A DNA stretch of 64,000 bases from DASXYG01 sp036502625. Lineage in GTDB: Bacteria; Actinomycetota; Actinomycetes; Streptosporangiales; Streptosporangiaceae. The notes beneath the pieces were generated by a model that saw only the letters and a program-made list of their open reading frames with translations, made no database searches and was not told the origin of the DNA. The stretch covers positions 1-64,000 of the forward strand of contig DASXYG010000106.1 of NCBI GenBank assembly GCA_036502625.1. The letters run 5' to 3'. The translations under genes and the position numbers were made by a program. Each line of letters opens with the position of its first letter. Within the stretch, counting starts at the first letter, position 1. Positions 8,640 to 17,378 of the stretch are shown in pieces.

Positions 8640-8653
8640 CCGGCCCGCGCCGG
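8640..8653 (+). terminator. Short GC hairpin after BVMO gene
   Basis: CCGGC (8640-8644) and GCCGG (8649-8653) form a 5-base stem with a CCGC loop directly after the stop codon. There is no T-run. It may be a weak terminator or only local GC symmetry. Confidence 0.25.
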
Positions 8654-8741
8654 GTCGCCCCTGACGGGTGATGCCGACGCCGCCCGCGCCGGGAACCGTG
8701 TAGCCAACGGGTCACCGGTGCGGGGAGGGCGGTCGGCTGTC

Positions 8742-10448
8742 GTGTTTCCGTCGATGAGCGGGTTCCGGCCGAGCTGGTTGCGCAGAGACGTCGTCGCCGG
8801 GCTGACGGTGTGGGCGGTGCTGGTGCCGGAGGGGCTGGCGTACGCGACGATCGCGGGCGTCGACCCGGTGGTCGGGCTGTACGCGGCGGTGCCGGCGCTG
8901 GTGCTGTACGCGCTGCTGGGCAGTTCCCGGCAGGTCATCGTGGGGCCGATGGCGGCCACGGCGGCGCTGTCGGCGGCCGTCGTGGGCGGGGTGGCCGGGC
9001 ACGGGGGCGGGTTCGCGGCGCTGACCGCGGGGCTGGCGATCGTGACCGGGGTGGTCGCGCTGCTCGCGGGCCTGCTGCGGATGGGGTTCCTGGCCGCGTA
9101 CATCTCCGAGCCCGTGCAGAAGGGGTTCATCGTCGGGCTGGCGCTGACGATCATCGCGGGGCAGTTGCCGAAGCTGGCCGGGGTGCACAAGCACGAGGGG
9201 AACTTCTTCGTGCAGGTCGGCGGGTTCGTCGCGCGGCTCGGGCACGCCAACGGGTGGACGCTGCTCGTGGGGCTGGTGTCGCTGGCGGTGGTGCTGGCGC
9301 TGAAGCGGTTCGTGCCGCTGGTGCCGGCCGCGCTGGTCGTGGTGGTGCTCGGCGTGCTCGCCGTGCTCGCGTTCGGGCTCGACGGACGGGGCGTGGAGAT
9401 CGTCGGGCACATCTCCGGCGGGCTGCCGTCGCTCGGGCTGCCGCACATCGCCGCCGGCGACTACCTGACGCTGGCCGGCGGCGCGGTGGGCGTGGCGCTC
9501 GTGGGGTTCGCCGAGGGGCTGGGCGCGGCCAAGACGTACGCGGCGCGCGCCGGGTACGACATCGACGCCAACCGGGAGCTGCTCGGCCTGGGCGCGGCGA
9601 ACATCGGCGCCGGGCTCTGCTCGGGCATGCCGGTCAACGGGAGCCTGTCCAAGACCGCGGTCAACGGCGGCGCCGGGGCGCGGTCGCAGGCGTCCGGGCT
9701 GACGGTCGCCGTGCTCACCGTCGTCACGCTGCTGTTCCTGACCGGGCTGTTCGAGAAGCTGCCCGAGGCCACGCTCGCCGCGATCGTCATCGCCGCCGTC
9801 GTGGAGCTGGTGGACGTACGGTCGCTGGTCCGGCTGTGGCGGCTGTGGACGCGGCGGCTCGGCGACATCTACGGGATCTCCGCGCGCGCCGACTTCATCG
9901 CCGCGGCCGCCGCGCTGCTCGGCGTGCTGGTCTTCGACACCCTCCCCGGGCTGTTCATCGGCATCGCGGTGTCGATCCTGCTGCTGCTGTTCCGCGCGTC
10001 GCGGCCGAACATCGCGCGCCTCGGCCGTACGGCGGCCGGCACGTGGGTCGACCGCGCACGGGAACCGGACGCCGCGACGACGCCGGGCGTGCTGGTGCTG
10101 CGCGTCGAGGGCGGGCTGTTCTTCGCCAACGCCGACCGCCTGCGCGCCGAGGTGCGCCGGATGGCCGCGGGCGCGCACGCGGCGGCGGTCGTCCTCGACG
10201 CCGAGTCGGTGCCGTTCATCGACGTGACGGCCGCCCGGATGCTCGCCGACCTGCGCCGCGACCTGACCCGCACCGGCGCCGGGCTGTTCCTGGCGCAGAA
10301 CGTCGGCCAGGTGCGCGACATCATCCGCACGGACGCCGACGGCACGCCCCAGCACCTCTACCGCACGGTCGACCACGCGGTCGCCGCGGCCACCGCAGCC
10401 ACCGCGGCCACCGCGGCCGCCGCGGACCACGCCGGCGACGGCGAATAG
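8742..10448 (+). CDS. SulP-family anion transporter with STAS domain
   Basis: A 568-residue SulP (SLC26-like) permease: an N-terminal membrane domain of about 10-12 helices (residues 10-400) and a cytoplasmic STAS domain (about 440-540) containing FANADRLRAEV and 'VVLDAESVPFIDVTAARML'. SulP proteins carry sulfate, bicarbonate or other anions. The segment 'TVWAVLVPEGLAYATIAG' is the classic first-helix signature. The GTG at 8742 is preferred because GGGGAGGG lies 12 bases upstream. The in-frame GTG at 8718 lies upstream of that site, and the ATG at 8754 is more distant. The C-terminus ends in an AAT repeat tail encoded by 9-base units. No carbonic anhydrase gene is adjacent, so sulfate is at least as likely as bicarbonate. 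Confidence 0.9.
   Translation: MFPSMSGFRPSWLRRDVVAGLTVWAVLVPEGLAYATIAGVDPVVGLYAAVPALVLYALLGSSRQVIVGPMAATAALSAAVVGGVAGHGGGFAALTAGLAIVTGVVALLAGLLRMGFLAAYISEPVQKGFIVGLALTIIAGQLPKLAGVHKHEGNFFVQVGGFVARLGHANGWTLLVGLVSLAVVLALKRFVPLVPAALVVVVLGVLAVLAFGLDGRGVEIVGHISGGLPSLGLPHIAAGDYLTLAGGAVGVALVGFAEGLGAAKTYAARAGYDIDANRELLGLGAANIGAGLCSGMPVNGSLSKTAVNGGAGARSQASGLTVAVLTVVTLLFLTGLFEKLPEATLAAIVIAAVVELVDVRSLVRLWRLWTRRLGDIYGISARADFIAAAAALLGVLVFDTLPGLFIGIAVSILLLLFRASRPNIARLGRTAAGTWVDRAREPDAATTPGVLVLRVEGGLFFANADRLRAEVRRMAAGAHAAAVVLDAESVPFIDVTAARMLADLRRDLTRTGAGLFLAQNVGQVRDIIRTDADGTPQHLYRTVDHAVAAATAATAATAAAADHAGDGE
10386..10421 (+). repeat. Four tandem 9-base units in the SulP tail
   Basis: GCGGCCACC is repeated four times with single-base changes (third base of the second unit; seventh base of the fourth) and encodes AAT-AAT-AAT-AAA near the protein C-terminus. 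The unit is a multiple of three, so copy-number changes would keep the frame. Confidence 0.85.
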
Positions 10449-10459
10449 CCGCCCCGGCC

Positions 10460-11578
10460 TCACGCGTCCGCGGGCGGGTCCGCGTCCGGTTCCGTACGGG
10501 CGCGTTTCGGGCGGCGGGGCGCGGCGCCGAGGAGCTCCGACGCCCAGTGCGTGGAGCGGTCGGAGTCGAGGAGCAGGGCGCGGGCGAAGGACGTCAGCGG
10601 GATGGCGAGCACGGCGCCGATCGGGCCGAGGACCCACGTCCAGACGATCAGCGACAGCAGCGTCAGCGTGATGGACAGGCCGGCGGCCTCGCCGATGAAC
10701 TTCGGCTGGATGAGCGACTGCACGACGAAGTTGAACACGATGTAGCAGGCCAGCACGGCGATGGCGGTGCCGGGCCCGGAGTCGAGCAGGGCCAGCAGCA
10801 CGGGCGGGATCAAGCCGATGATGAACCCGATGTTCGGGATGTAGTTCGTGATGAGCGCCAGCAGCCCCCACAGCAGCGGCAGCGGCACCGACAGCACCAG
10901 CAGCGCCCCGGTGTCGAGCACGGCGACGATCACGCCGAACACGGTGGTGACGCGCAGGTACTTGCTGGTCTGCCGGGTGAACGTGTGCAGCGACCGTACG
11001 AGGTGCGGGCGCCCGGCGGCGATGCCGGAGATGCGGCGGCTGAGCACGGTGGCGTCGGCGGTCATCGCGAACACCAGGACGACGATGAGCACGATGGCCG
11101 ACGTCACCCCGGCGACGCCGGACACCAGCCCGCCGATGACGCCGGCGATCTTGGCCGGGTCGACGGCGTGCAGCGCGTGCTTCACCTGGGCCGGGTCCAC
11201 GCCCAGTTTGTGCAGGTCACGCCCGGCGGTGGCGACCAGGGTGTGGAACCGGTCGGCGTACGTGGGCAGCAGCGTGGCCAGCCGGGCCACCGATACCGCG
11301 AGGGCGCCGACCACGAGCAGCAGCAGCACGATGACCAGCAGCACCGGGGCCAGGACGCAGACCACGGCGGGCATGCGGTGCCGCTCCAGCCAGGCGCGTA
11401 CGGGGCTGACCGCGATGGCCAGGGTGAGCGCGAGGAACGCCGGCCCGACGATGGACGCCACGGCGTGCAGCCCCGCCAGCGTGACCACCCCGGCGGCGAG
11501 GCCGAGCAGCACCACGAAGCCGCGCGCGGGCCCGTGAGGGTCGGGCGCGGGCGCGGCGGGGTCAGGTGAGTAGCCCAT
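10460..11578 (-). CDS. AI-2E/PerM-family membrane transporter
   Basis: A 372-residue protein of the AI-2E (PerM) family with about eight transmembrane helices. It has paired N-terminal helices (residues 18-85), a soluble segment (90-150), then a membrane core with the diagnostic 'LLALITNYIPNIGFIIG' and VQSLIQPKFIGEAAGLS. Members have been linked to autoinducer-2 export or Na+/H+ exchange, but the assignment is weak for actinomycetes. The ATG at 11578 overlaps the end of the upstream SfLAP gene by 17 bases and follows AAGGGG, so translation is coupled. The C-terminal 30 residues are a charged RP-rich tail. It converges on the SulP gene. Confidence 0.88.
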   Translation of the reverse strand: MGYSPDPAAPAPDPHGPARGFVVLLGLAAGVVTLAGLHAVASIVGPAFLALTLAIAVSPVRAWLERHRMPAVVCVLAPVLLVIVLLLLVVGALAVSVARLATLLPTYADRFHTLVATAGRDLHKLGVDPAQVKHALHAVDPAKIAGVIGGLVSGVAGVTSAIVLIVVLVFAMTADATVLSRRISGIAAGRPHLVRSLHTFTRQTSKYLRVTTVFGVIVAVLDTGALLVLSVPLPLLWGLLALITNYIPNIGFIIGLIPPVLLALLDSGPGTAIAVLACYIVFNFVVQSLIQPKFIGEAAGLSITLTLLSLIVWTWVLGPIGAVLAIPLTSFARALLLDSDRSTHWASELLGAAPRRPKRARTEPDADPPADA

Positions 11579-12245
11579 GGATCCCCTTGGAGGCGAAGAC
11601 CGCGCCGAAGGTGAACAGCACGGTGACGGTCACGGTGTCGTTGTGCGCGACCAGCCAGGTGTGCGCGCGGTCCAGGGCCGGCCGCGTACGCGCGCCGAGC
11701 ACCAGGACCGTGCCGACCGGCACGAGCACGCCGAGGCTGCCGATGACGGCGAAGACCAGGGCGGCGCCGGCGTCCCCGGGCGCGCCGAGCCCGTACGCGC
11801 CGACGGCCGCGCCCGCGCCCAGCAGCATGGCCAGGCCCTTCGGGTTGACCGCCGCCAGCAGCACGGCCAGCCCGGCGACCTTCCCCGTGCCCATGCCGCC
11901 GATGGCCGTCAGCCACGCGGGCGGCGCGACGGGCGCGTCCGGATCGCGGGCCAGCCGGTTGCGCAGCGTGCGCAGCGCGAACGCCACCATCACCACGCCC
12001 AGCACGATCTGCACCCAGTGCACCCACGTCGGCGACGCCCCGTCCGCGCCCGCCGACTGGTGCCCGCCGGTCGCCAGCGCCACGACGAACACGATCACGA
12101 ACACGGTCGCCAGCCACGCGGCGAGGAAGACCACCGCACGCACCCGTACGTCGCCCATCAGCAGCAGGATCACCGCCACGATCGGGAACGGCGCCGCGAG
12201 CAGCCCGAACGCGAACGGCAGCACGTCCGCGAGCGCCTTGCCCAT
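11562..12245 (-). CDS. SfLAP/GAP-family membrane protein
   Basis: A 227-residue membrane protein with about six helices, resembling the sulfolipid-1-addressing/GAP family (LysE-like layout): 'LADVLPFAFGLLAAPFPIVAVILLL' at the start, AAVNPKGLAMLLGAGAAVG in the middle. Mycobacterial members are tied to lipid or glycopeptidolipid export. No lipid biosynthesis genes are nearby, so the cargo is unknown. The ATG is preceded by a G-rich ribosome site. It overlaps the AI-2E-type gene, and the two are probably one transcript. Confidence 0.75.
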   Translation of the reverse strand: MGKALADVLPFAFGLLAAPFPIVAVILLLMGDVRVRAVVFLAAWLATVFVIVFVVALATGGHQSAGADGASPTWVHWVQIVLGVVMVAFALRTLRNRLARDPDAPVAPPAWLTAIGGMGTGKVAGLAVLLAAVNPKGLAMLLGAGAAVGAYGLGAPGDAGAALVFAVIGSLGVLVPVGTVLVLGARTRPALDRAHTWLVAHNDTVTVTVLFTFGAVFASKGIHGLLT

Positions 12246-12427
12246 GCCCCCACCCCCCGCCTCTGCGCCGACCCTGCCCCCGCCGCGCCGCGCGCCGCCT
12301 CATCTCCCGCGGGTGATCACGAAAGCCACCTGCGATGGGTGAGGCGGCCGCGCGCGTGTCGGGCGGACGATCGCGACAGGATCGGCGGACCTGCGCCGCC
12401 GGGGGAGTTCCAGGCGAGGGGGAGACC

Positions 12428-14242
12428 ATGGCGATGCCGTCGTTCGACGACCGCACCGACTTCGAGGAAGCCGATCGCGGGTTCGTGGGGGCGCTGGAGC
12501 CCGGCGTCGTCACCGGGGCCGACGGGCGCGAGGTGTGGAACAACGACCAGTACGCGTTCCTGGGCGGCGACTGCCCGGACACCGCGAACCCGAGCCTGTG
12601 GCGGCAGGGGCGGCTGTGCGCCAAGCAGGGTCTGTACGAGGTGACGGACGGCATCTACCAGGTGCGCGGTCTCGACCTGTCGAACATGTCGCTGGTCGAG
12701 GGCGAGCGCGGGGTGATCGTCATCGACCCGCTGATCTCCACCGAGGTCGCCGCCGCCGCGCTGGCGCTGTACCGGCGGCACCGCGGCGACCGGCCGGTCA
12801 CCGCGGTCATCTACACGCATTCCCACGCCGACCACTTCGGCGGCGTCGGCGGCGTCATCAGCCGCGAGGACGCCGAGGCCAGGGGCGTGCCGGTCATCGC
12901 GCCGTCCGGGTTCCTCGAGCACGCGGTCAGCGAGAACGTCTACGCGGGCGCGGCGATGACGCGGCGCGCCGAGTTCATGTACGGCGTCGGGCTGCCGCGC
13001 GCGGCGGACGGCCAGATCGGCTGCGGGCTCGGGATGGCCATGTCCACCGGGTCGGTGTCGCTGATCCCGCCGACGCTGGACGTCACCCGTACGGGCCAGG
13101 AGGAGACGGTCGACGGGGTGCGGATCGTCTTCCAGATCACGCCGGGCACCGAGGCGCCGTCGGAGATGAACTTCTCCTTCCCCGACAGGAACGCCCTGTG
13201 CATGGCCGAGAACGCCACGCACAACCTGCACAACCTGCTGACGCTGCGCGGCGCGGTCGTACGGAACCCGCACACCTGGGCGCACTACCTCACCGAGGCC
13301 ATCGAGCTGTTCGCCGGCGAGGCGGACGTCCTGTTCGCGTCCCACCACTGGCCCACGTTCGGCCGCGCGCGCCTGACCCGGTTCCTCGGCGAGCAGCGCG
13401 ACCTGTACGCGTACCTGCACGACCAGACGCTGCGGATGATCAACCAGGGCTACACGGGCGCCGAGATCGCCGAGGCCATCGAGCTCCCGCCCGCGCTGGA
13501 GCGTGCCTGGCACGCGCGCGGCTACTACGGCTCGGTCAGCCACAACGTCAAGGCCATCTACCAGCACTACATGGGCTGGTTCGACGGCAACCCGGCGCAC
13601 CTGTGGCAGCACCCGCCCACCGAGTCCGCCGCGCGGTACGTCGACTTCATGGGCGGCGCGGACGCCGTGCTCGACAAGGCCCGCGCGTCCTTCGACCAGG
13701 GCGACCTCCGCTGGGTCGCCGAGGTCGTCAACCACGTCGTCTTCGCCGACCCCGCCAACAAGCCGGCGCGCGACCTGCTCGCGGACACGTACGAGCGGCT
13801 CGGCTACGGCGCGGAGAACGGCACCTGGCGCAACTTCTTCCTGCGCGGCGCGGCCGAGCTCCGCGGCGGCACACCGCCGGAGACCATCAACATGTCCAAC
13901 CCGGAGCTGTCCATGGCGCTGTCGCCGGACCAGATCTTCGACTCCATCGCGGTCCGCGTGGACGGCCCGAAGGCGTGGAACGCGTCGGTCGCCATCGACT
14001 GGCACCTCACGGACCTCGGCCGGCGCATCCGTACGGGCCTGTCCAACGGCGTCCTCGTCCAGACGACGCCGCACGACGACACCGCGGACCTGTCCGTCAC
14101 CCTGACCAAGCCGCAGCTCCTGAAGGCCATCGCGACCGCCGACCTCGGCGGCCTGACCACCGCCGGCGACCCCGCCGCGTTCACCCGCATCGTCGGCCTC
14201 CTCGCGCCCGTCGAGCGCGACTTCGCCATCGTCACGCCCTGA
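12428..14242 (+). CDS. Alkyl/aryl-sulfatase, metallo-beta-lactamase fold
   Basis: A 604-residue type III alkyl sulfatase (SdsA1/BDS1-like) that hydrolyses alkyl sulfate esters such as dodecyl sulfate to alcohol and sulfate. The binuclear zinc motif is complete, THSHADHFGG (H131, H133, D135, H136). The middle contains 'FSFPDRNALCMAENATHNLHNL' and FASHHWPTFG. A dimerisation segment (about 380-480) is followed by a C-terminal SCP2-like domain (about 490-600) that recruits the aliphatic chain. No signal peptide is evident. The ATG at 12428 follows AGGGGGAGA. The upstream interval from 12246 shows no clear promoter or dyad. A sulfate transporter-like gene lies 2 kb away, but no operon links them. 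Confidence 0.92.
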   Translation: MAMPSFDDRTDFEEADRGFVGALEPGVVTGADGREVWNNDQYAFLGGDCPDTANPSLWRQGRLCAKQGLYEVTDGIYQVRGLDLSNMSLVEGERGVIVIDPLISTEVAAAALALYRRHRGDRPVTAVIYTHSHADHFGGVGGVISREDAEARGVPVIAPSGFLEHAVSENVYAGAAMTRRAEFMYGVGLPRAADGQIGCGLGMAMSTGSVSLIPPTLDVTRTGQEETVDGVRIVFQITPGTEAPSEMNFSFPDRNALCMAENATHNLHNLLTLRGAVVRNPHTWAHYLTEAIELFAGEADVLFASHHWPTFGRARLTRFLGEQRDLYAYLHDQTLRMINQGYTGAEIAEAIELPPALERAWHARGYYGSVSHNVKAIYQHYMGWFDGNPAHLWQHPPTESAARYVDFMGGADAVLDKARASFDQGDLRWVAEVVNHVVFADPANKPARDLLADTYERLGYGAENGTWRNFFLRGAAELRGGTPPETINMSNPELSMALSPDQIFDSIAVRVDGPKAWNASVAIDWHLTDLGRRIRTGLSNGVLVQTTPHDDTADLSVTLTKPQLLKAIATADLGGLTTAGDPAAFTRIVGLLAPVERDFAIVTP

Positions 14243-14261
14243 GCGTGGCGCGTCCGGAGGA

Positions 14262-14954
14262 TCACAGTTGGACGGGATACAGGGCGAGCAGCACCACGGC
14301 GCCGACCAGCGCGACCGCGGTGAGGACGAACATCGTCGTCCGGCTGTGCGGGGCGGTCATCCGCTGGGTGACCGAGCCGAAGAACAGGACGAGCGCGAGG
14401 AGGACCACGGTGAGCACGTAGTTGTCCGAGCGCTGGTTCGCCTGGCCGGCCCAGGCCGCGTACCGCTCGGCGTCCGACAGCAGGCGCGTGGCCCGCTGGT
14501 TCGCCGCCAGTTTGTACTGCGGCATCTCGAACGGCGTACGCGGCGCCTTGGCGTTGAGCAGCGGCTTGGTCGCCAGCCAGGCGGTCATGGCCGGCTTGAA
14601 CTCCGTACGGAAGCGGTCGAACAGGAAACCGGAGGCGACATGCGGGTTGGGGCGGTAGTGGCCGTTCGCGATCTTGGACGGGTCCTCCCGGTTCTCGTCG
14701 CCCAGCGCGGTGACCCATTGCGTGAACGTCGTGACGTCCACGTTCATGAGCTGCCCGGCCCGGGTGGAGGCGCGGGCGGACTCGGTCCTGATGGCGCCGG
14801 CCCGCGCGTAGTCGATCGCCTGGAGGCCGCTCCACTTCGCGCTCTGGAACCCCGCCCACGCCGTGCCGACGGCGGCCAGCGCCATGAAGACCACCAGCGC
14901 GAGCTCGATCCCGGTCCCCACCGCGGTGCCCGTACCGCCTTCGGATCGCTTCAC
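14262..14954 (-). CDS. Membrane protein of unknown function
   Basis: A 230-residue protein that I do not recognise with certainty; it resembles DUF4337-like proteins. One helix at residues 16-36 is followed by a soluble segment (40-165), then two hydrophobic helices (about 172-190 and 205-227). The soluble part ends with 'LLSDAERYAAWAGQANQRSDNY', a short charged helix before the membrane. The GTG start at 14954 has no ribosome site, but on the minus strand TAGCCT lies 7 bases before it, suggesting a leaderless transcript. It is divergent from the next membrane protein and converges on the alkyl sulfatase gene with 19 bases between. Confidence 0.7.
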   Translation of the reverse strand: MKRSEGGTGTAVGTGIELALVVFMALAAVGTAWAGFQSAKWSGLQAIDYARAGAIRTESARASTRAGQLMNVDVTTFTQWVTALGDENREDPSKIANGHYRPNPHVASGFLFDRFRTEFKPAMTAWLATKPLLNAKAPRTPFEMPQYKLAANQRATRLLSDAERYAAWAGQANQRSDNYVLTVVLLALVLFFGSVTQRMTAPHSRTTMFVLTAVALVGAVVLLALYPVQL

Positions 14955-15022
14955 GATCGGCAGGCTAACCCGTCACGGCGCGTGTGCGCGGGACGACACG
15001 ACGAGGCGACCAGGGGACGGCG

Positions 15023-16372
15023 ATGACCGACAGCAAACCGCTGGACGCGGACGAGCGCGCCGAGCTCGAACGCCTGCGCGCCGCGACCGCCGCCAGCACC
15101 ACCGCCACCGCCGGGCCGCGGCATCGCGTCCGCGGCGCGCTGTCCGCGGTCGTGATCACGCTCGGGTGCGTGCTCATGCCGGTGGCGGTCGTCGCCGTGT
15201 GGACGAGCAACCTGATCTCCGACACCGACCGGTACGTCGCGACCATGGCGCCGCTGGCGTCCGACCCGGCGATCCAGAACGCGGTCGCGAACCGGACCAC
15301 CGACGTGGTCATGCGGCAGCTCGACATCCAGCACCTGCTGCCCCAGGCGGTCGCCGCCCTGGAGCGGCGCGGGCTGCCCCCGGCGCTCGGCAAACGTCTT
15401 GGCGGGCTGTCGGGCCCGATCACCAGCGGCGTGCACGACTTCGTCCGCAAGGAGACCGGGCAGGTGGTCCGGAGCGACGCCTTCGCGAACCTGTGGGTCA
15501 GGGGCAACCGGCTCGCGCACCGGCAGGTGACCGCCGTGCTGTCCGGCGAGGGCGGCCGGGCGCTCTCCGCGAGCGGCGGCACGGTCAGCATCGACCTGGC
15601 GCCGGTGGTCGCCACCGTCAAGCAGAAACTGGTCGGGTCCGGGCTCGGCGCCGCGTCCGCGATCCCGGCCGTCCACGCGACGATCCCGATCACCGACAAG
15701 GGCGCGCTCACCGGCGCGCAGCGCGGCTACGACCTGCTGAACAAGCTCCGCTGGGTGCTGCCGGTGGCCGCCGTCGTCCTGATCGCCCTTGGCGTCGTCA
15801 TCGCCTTCCGCCGCCGGCGCGCGCTGATCGGCGCCGGACTCGGCGTGGCCGCGTCGATGCTCGTCCTGGGCGCGGGCATCACGATCGCCCGCGGCATGTA
15901 CCTCGACGCGATCGCCGCGCACCACCTGGACGCGACCGCCGCGACCGTCATGTTCGACACGCTCGTGCGGTTCGTGCGCACCGGCATCCGCATGCTGTTC
16001 GTCCTCGGTCTGGTCGTCGCCGCCGGCGCGTACCTCGCCGGCCCGTCGAGGGCGGCCGTGACCGTACGCGGCTGGTGCGCGAACGCGATCGGGGCCCTGC
16101 GCCGTACGGGCGAGGCGCACGGCGTGTCCACCGGACCGGTCGGCACCTGGATCCACGCCAACCGCCGCGTCCTCCAGGTCGCCGCGGTGGCCGTCGCCGC
16201 CCTCGTCTTCCTGTTCTGGGACCACCCGACCGGCAAGGCCGTCCTGCTCATCGCGGTCATCCTGCTCGCCGTCCTCGCCGTGATCGAGCTGCTGGGCCGC
16301 CCGCCCGCGAAGCGAGCGTCCGCGGCGGCACCCTCGGGACCCGCGACCCCCTCGGGGCCGACCGGCGCCTGA
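15023..16372 (+). CDS. Conserved actinobacterial membrane protein, function unknown
   Basis: A 449-residue protein with an N-terminal charged cytoplasmic tail and helix 1 at about residues 36-58. A large extracytoplasmic domain follows (about 60-245, with 'ISDTDRYVATMAPLASDPAI'). Four further helices lie at about 250-268, 280-298, 330-350 and 385-430. The C-terminus is Ala/Pro-rich and disordered. The layout (one helix, big external domain, helix cluster) is common among uncharacterised actinobacterial proteins and fits sensing or envelope maintenance, but no motif proves it. The ATG follows AGGGGAC at 15013. A strong GC palindrome follows the stop. Confidence 0.75.
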   Translation: MTDSKPLDADERAELERLRAATAASTTATAGPRHRVRGALSAVVITLGCVLMPVAVVAVWTSNLISDTDRYVATMAPLASDPAIQNAVANRTTDVVMRQLDIQHLLPQAVAALERRGLPPALGKRLGGLSGPITSGVHDFVRKETGQVVRSDAFANLWVRGNRLAHRQVTAVLSGEGGRALSASGGTVSIDLAPVVATVKQKLVGSGLGAASAIPAVHATIPITDKGALTGAQRGYDLLNKLRWVLPVAAVVLIALGVVIAFRRRRALIGAGLGVAASMLVLGAGITIARGMYLDAIAAHHLDATAATVMFDTLVRFVRTGIRMLFVLGLVVAAGAYLAGPSRAAVTVRGWCANAIGALRRTGEAHGVSTGPVGTWIHANRRVLQVAAVAVAALVFLFWDHPTGKAVLLIAVILLAVLAVIELLGRPPAKRASAAAPSGPATPSGPTGA

Positions 16373-16374
16373 GC

Positions 16375-16388
16375 GCCCCCGCGGGGGC
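16375..16388. terminator. GC palindrome between convergent stops
   Basis: GCCCCCGCGGGGGC is a perfect 14-base palindrome placed between the convergent stops at 16372 and 16414. It lacks a T-tract, so it would act as a bidirectional stem-type terminator, if at all. Confidence 0.4.
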
Positions 16389-16413
16389 CCGATGCGCGGT
16401 GACCGCCGCCGGG

Positions 16414-16884
16414 CTACGCCGGGACCTCGCGGCCGCCGGAGCCGGCCCCGGCCCCGGCACCGGTCGGGTCGTTGCCGAGGAGGCCGAGCTGTTCCAGCAG
16501 CTCCGCCTGGTCCCAGTACTGCCGGAAGGCGGTGATCCGGCCGTCCCGCACTTCGGCGAACAGCGCGCCGCGCAGGTCGATCGCCCGCCCGGTCGGCGGC
16601 ACGTCGAACCCGTCGTCGAGCCGCAGCTCCCCGGTGTGGCGCGCCTCCAGGCGCCACTCGGCCGCCACACGGCCGTCGGCCAGATCCGCCGGATCGGCGT
16701 GCAGGCGTACGCCGGAGAAGGCCGCGCCGCGCGCCGCCGCCTCGGCGATCAGCTCGTCGCGGGTGCGGATCCGCTGACCTGCCGACCAGCCGTCGAGGTC
16801 GTCGGCGTACAGCGAACGGATGGCGTCGGTGTCACCGGTGGCGGTGGCCTCGAGCGCCTGTCGCAGGACCTGCGAAGCGGACAT
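16414..16884 (-). CDS. SnoaL-like NTF2-fold protein
   Basis: A 156-residue NTF2-like/SnoaL protein. The N-terminal helix pattern is 'LRQALEATATGDTDAIRSLYADDLDGWS'. The strands 'GELRLDDGFDVPPTGRAIDLRGALFAEVRDGRITAFRQYWDQAELLEQLGL' are typical of the ester-cyclase/ketosteroid-isomerase superfamily. The last 20 residues are a Gly/Ala tail. These small cone-fold proteins act as isomerases, cyclases or binding proteins; the sequence does not decide which. It starts 5 bases after the upstream SHOCT gene stop, so the two are probably co-transcribed. Confidence 0.8.
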   Translation of the reverse strand: MSASQVLRQALEATATGDTDAIRSLYADDLDGWSAGQRIRTRDELIAEAAARGAAFSGVRLHADPADLADGRVAAEWRLEARHTGELRLDDGFDVPPTGRAIDLRGALFAEVRDGRITAFRQYWDQAELLEQLGLLGNDPTGAGAGAGSGGREVPA

Positions 16885-16889
16885 ACGGA

Positions 16890-17147
16890 TCAGCCTCCGA
16901 TCAGCCGGGATTTCATGGTGGCGAACTCGGCGTCATCGATGGCGCCCGAATCGTGCAGCCTGGCCAGCCGTACCAGCTCGTCGAGCCGGTCGTTCGGCGG
17001 CGGCCCGGCGGGGGCGGGCGGCCGGTACTCCGGCGGCGGTTGCTCCTGCTCGGCGCGGTTCCGGCCGGCGTTGTAGGCGACGGTGGCCGTCGCGGCCCCC
17101 GCGGCCAGCCGCAGCAGCGGTCGCCGCGGCCGAAAGAACAGTCCCAT
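16890..17147 (-). CDS. Small SHOCT-domain membrane protein
   Basis: An 85-residue protein. A basic, hydrophobic N-terminus (residues 5-27) may be one membrane helix. A Pro-rich linker (36-50) leads to a C-terminal SHOCT motif (51-85, 'RLDELVRLARLHDSGAIDDAEFATMKSRLI'), a short oligomerisation domain common in actinobacteria. GGGGGA precedes the ATG. It is first of a two-gene unit with the SnoaL protein and divergent from the giant wall protein. Function unknown. Confidence 0.8.
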   Translation of the reverse strand: MGLFFRPRRPLLRLAAGAATATVAYNAGRNRAEQEQPPPEYRPPAPAGPPPNDRLDELVRLARLHDSGAIDDAEFATMKSRLIGG

Positions 17148-17167
17148 GGGATCCCCCGATCACCTAT

Positions 17168-17261
17168 CGCGCGCCCCGGCGCGCGAAGCACAGCCCGGCG
17201 TACCCCCGGCCGCCACCAGCGCAAACAAGCACGCAAATACCGACCGCGCCGCTTCGGCGCG
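17168..17261. other. Two GC-rich hairpins in the SHOCT/wall-protein interval
   Basis: The 231-base interval 17148-17378 holds two strong dyads: CGCGCGCC/GGCGCGCG (17168-17185, 2-base spacer) and CGCGCCG-CTT-CGGCGCG (17245-17261). The second could fold in a 5' leader of the wall-protein transcript. TTGCGG at 17264 is a possible -35, but no convincing -10 is placed behind it. Nothing else is recognised. Confidence 0.4.
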
Positions 17262-17378
17262 CCTTGCGGTCAATGCCGGGATACATGATTACGGTGAGTG
17301 ACGGCGTGGTGGCCAGCAGAGGCGGCGGGATCCTTCACGGGTTCCGCCGGCCCGGCATGAATGGTGAGGTGCTGGTCC

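Noticed and set aside
10460..11578. Autoinducer-2 quorum-sensing locus
   Set aside because: The AI-2E family name alone does not show AI-2 transport; no luxS or lsr-type gene is present.
8742..14242. Sulfur-scavenging operon joining the SulP transporter and alkyl sulfatase
   Set aside because: Two membrane-protein genes on the opposite strand separate them, and no shared promoter or dyad is visible.
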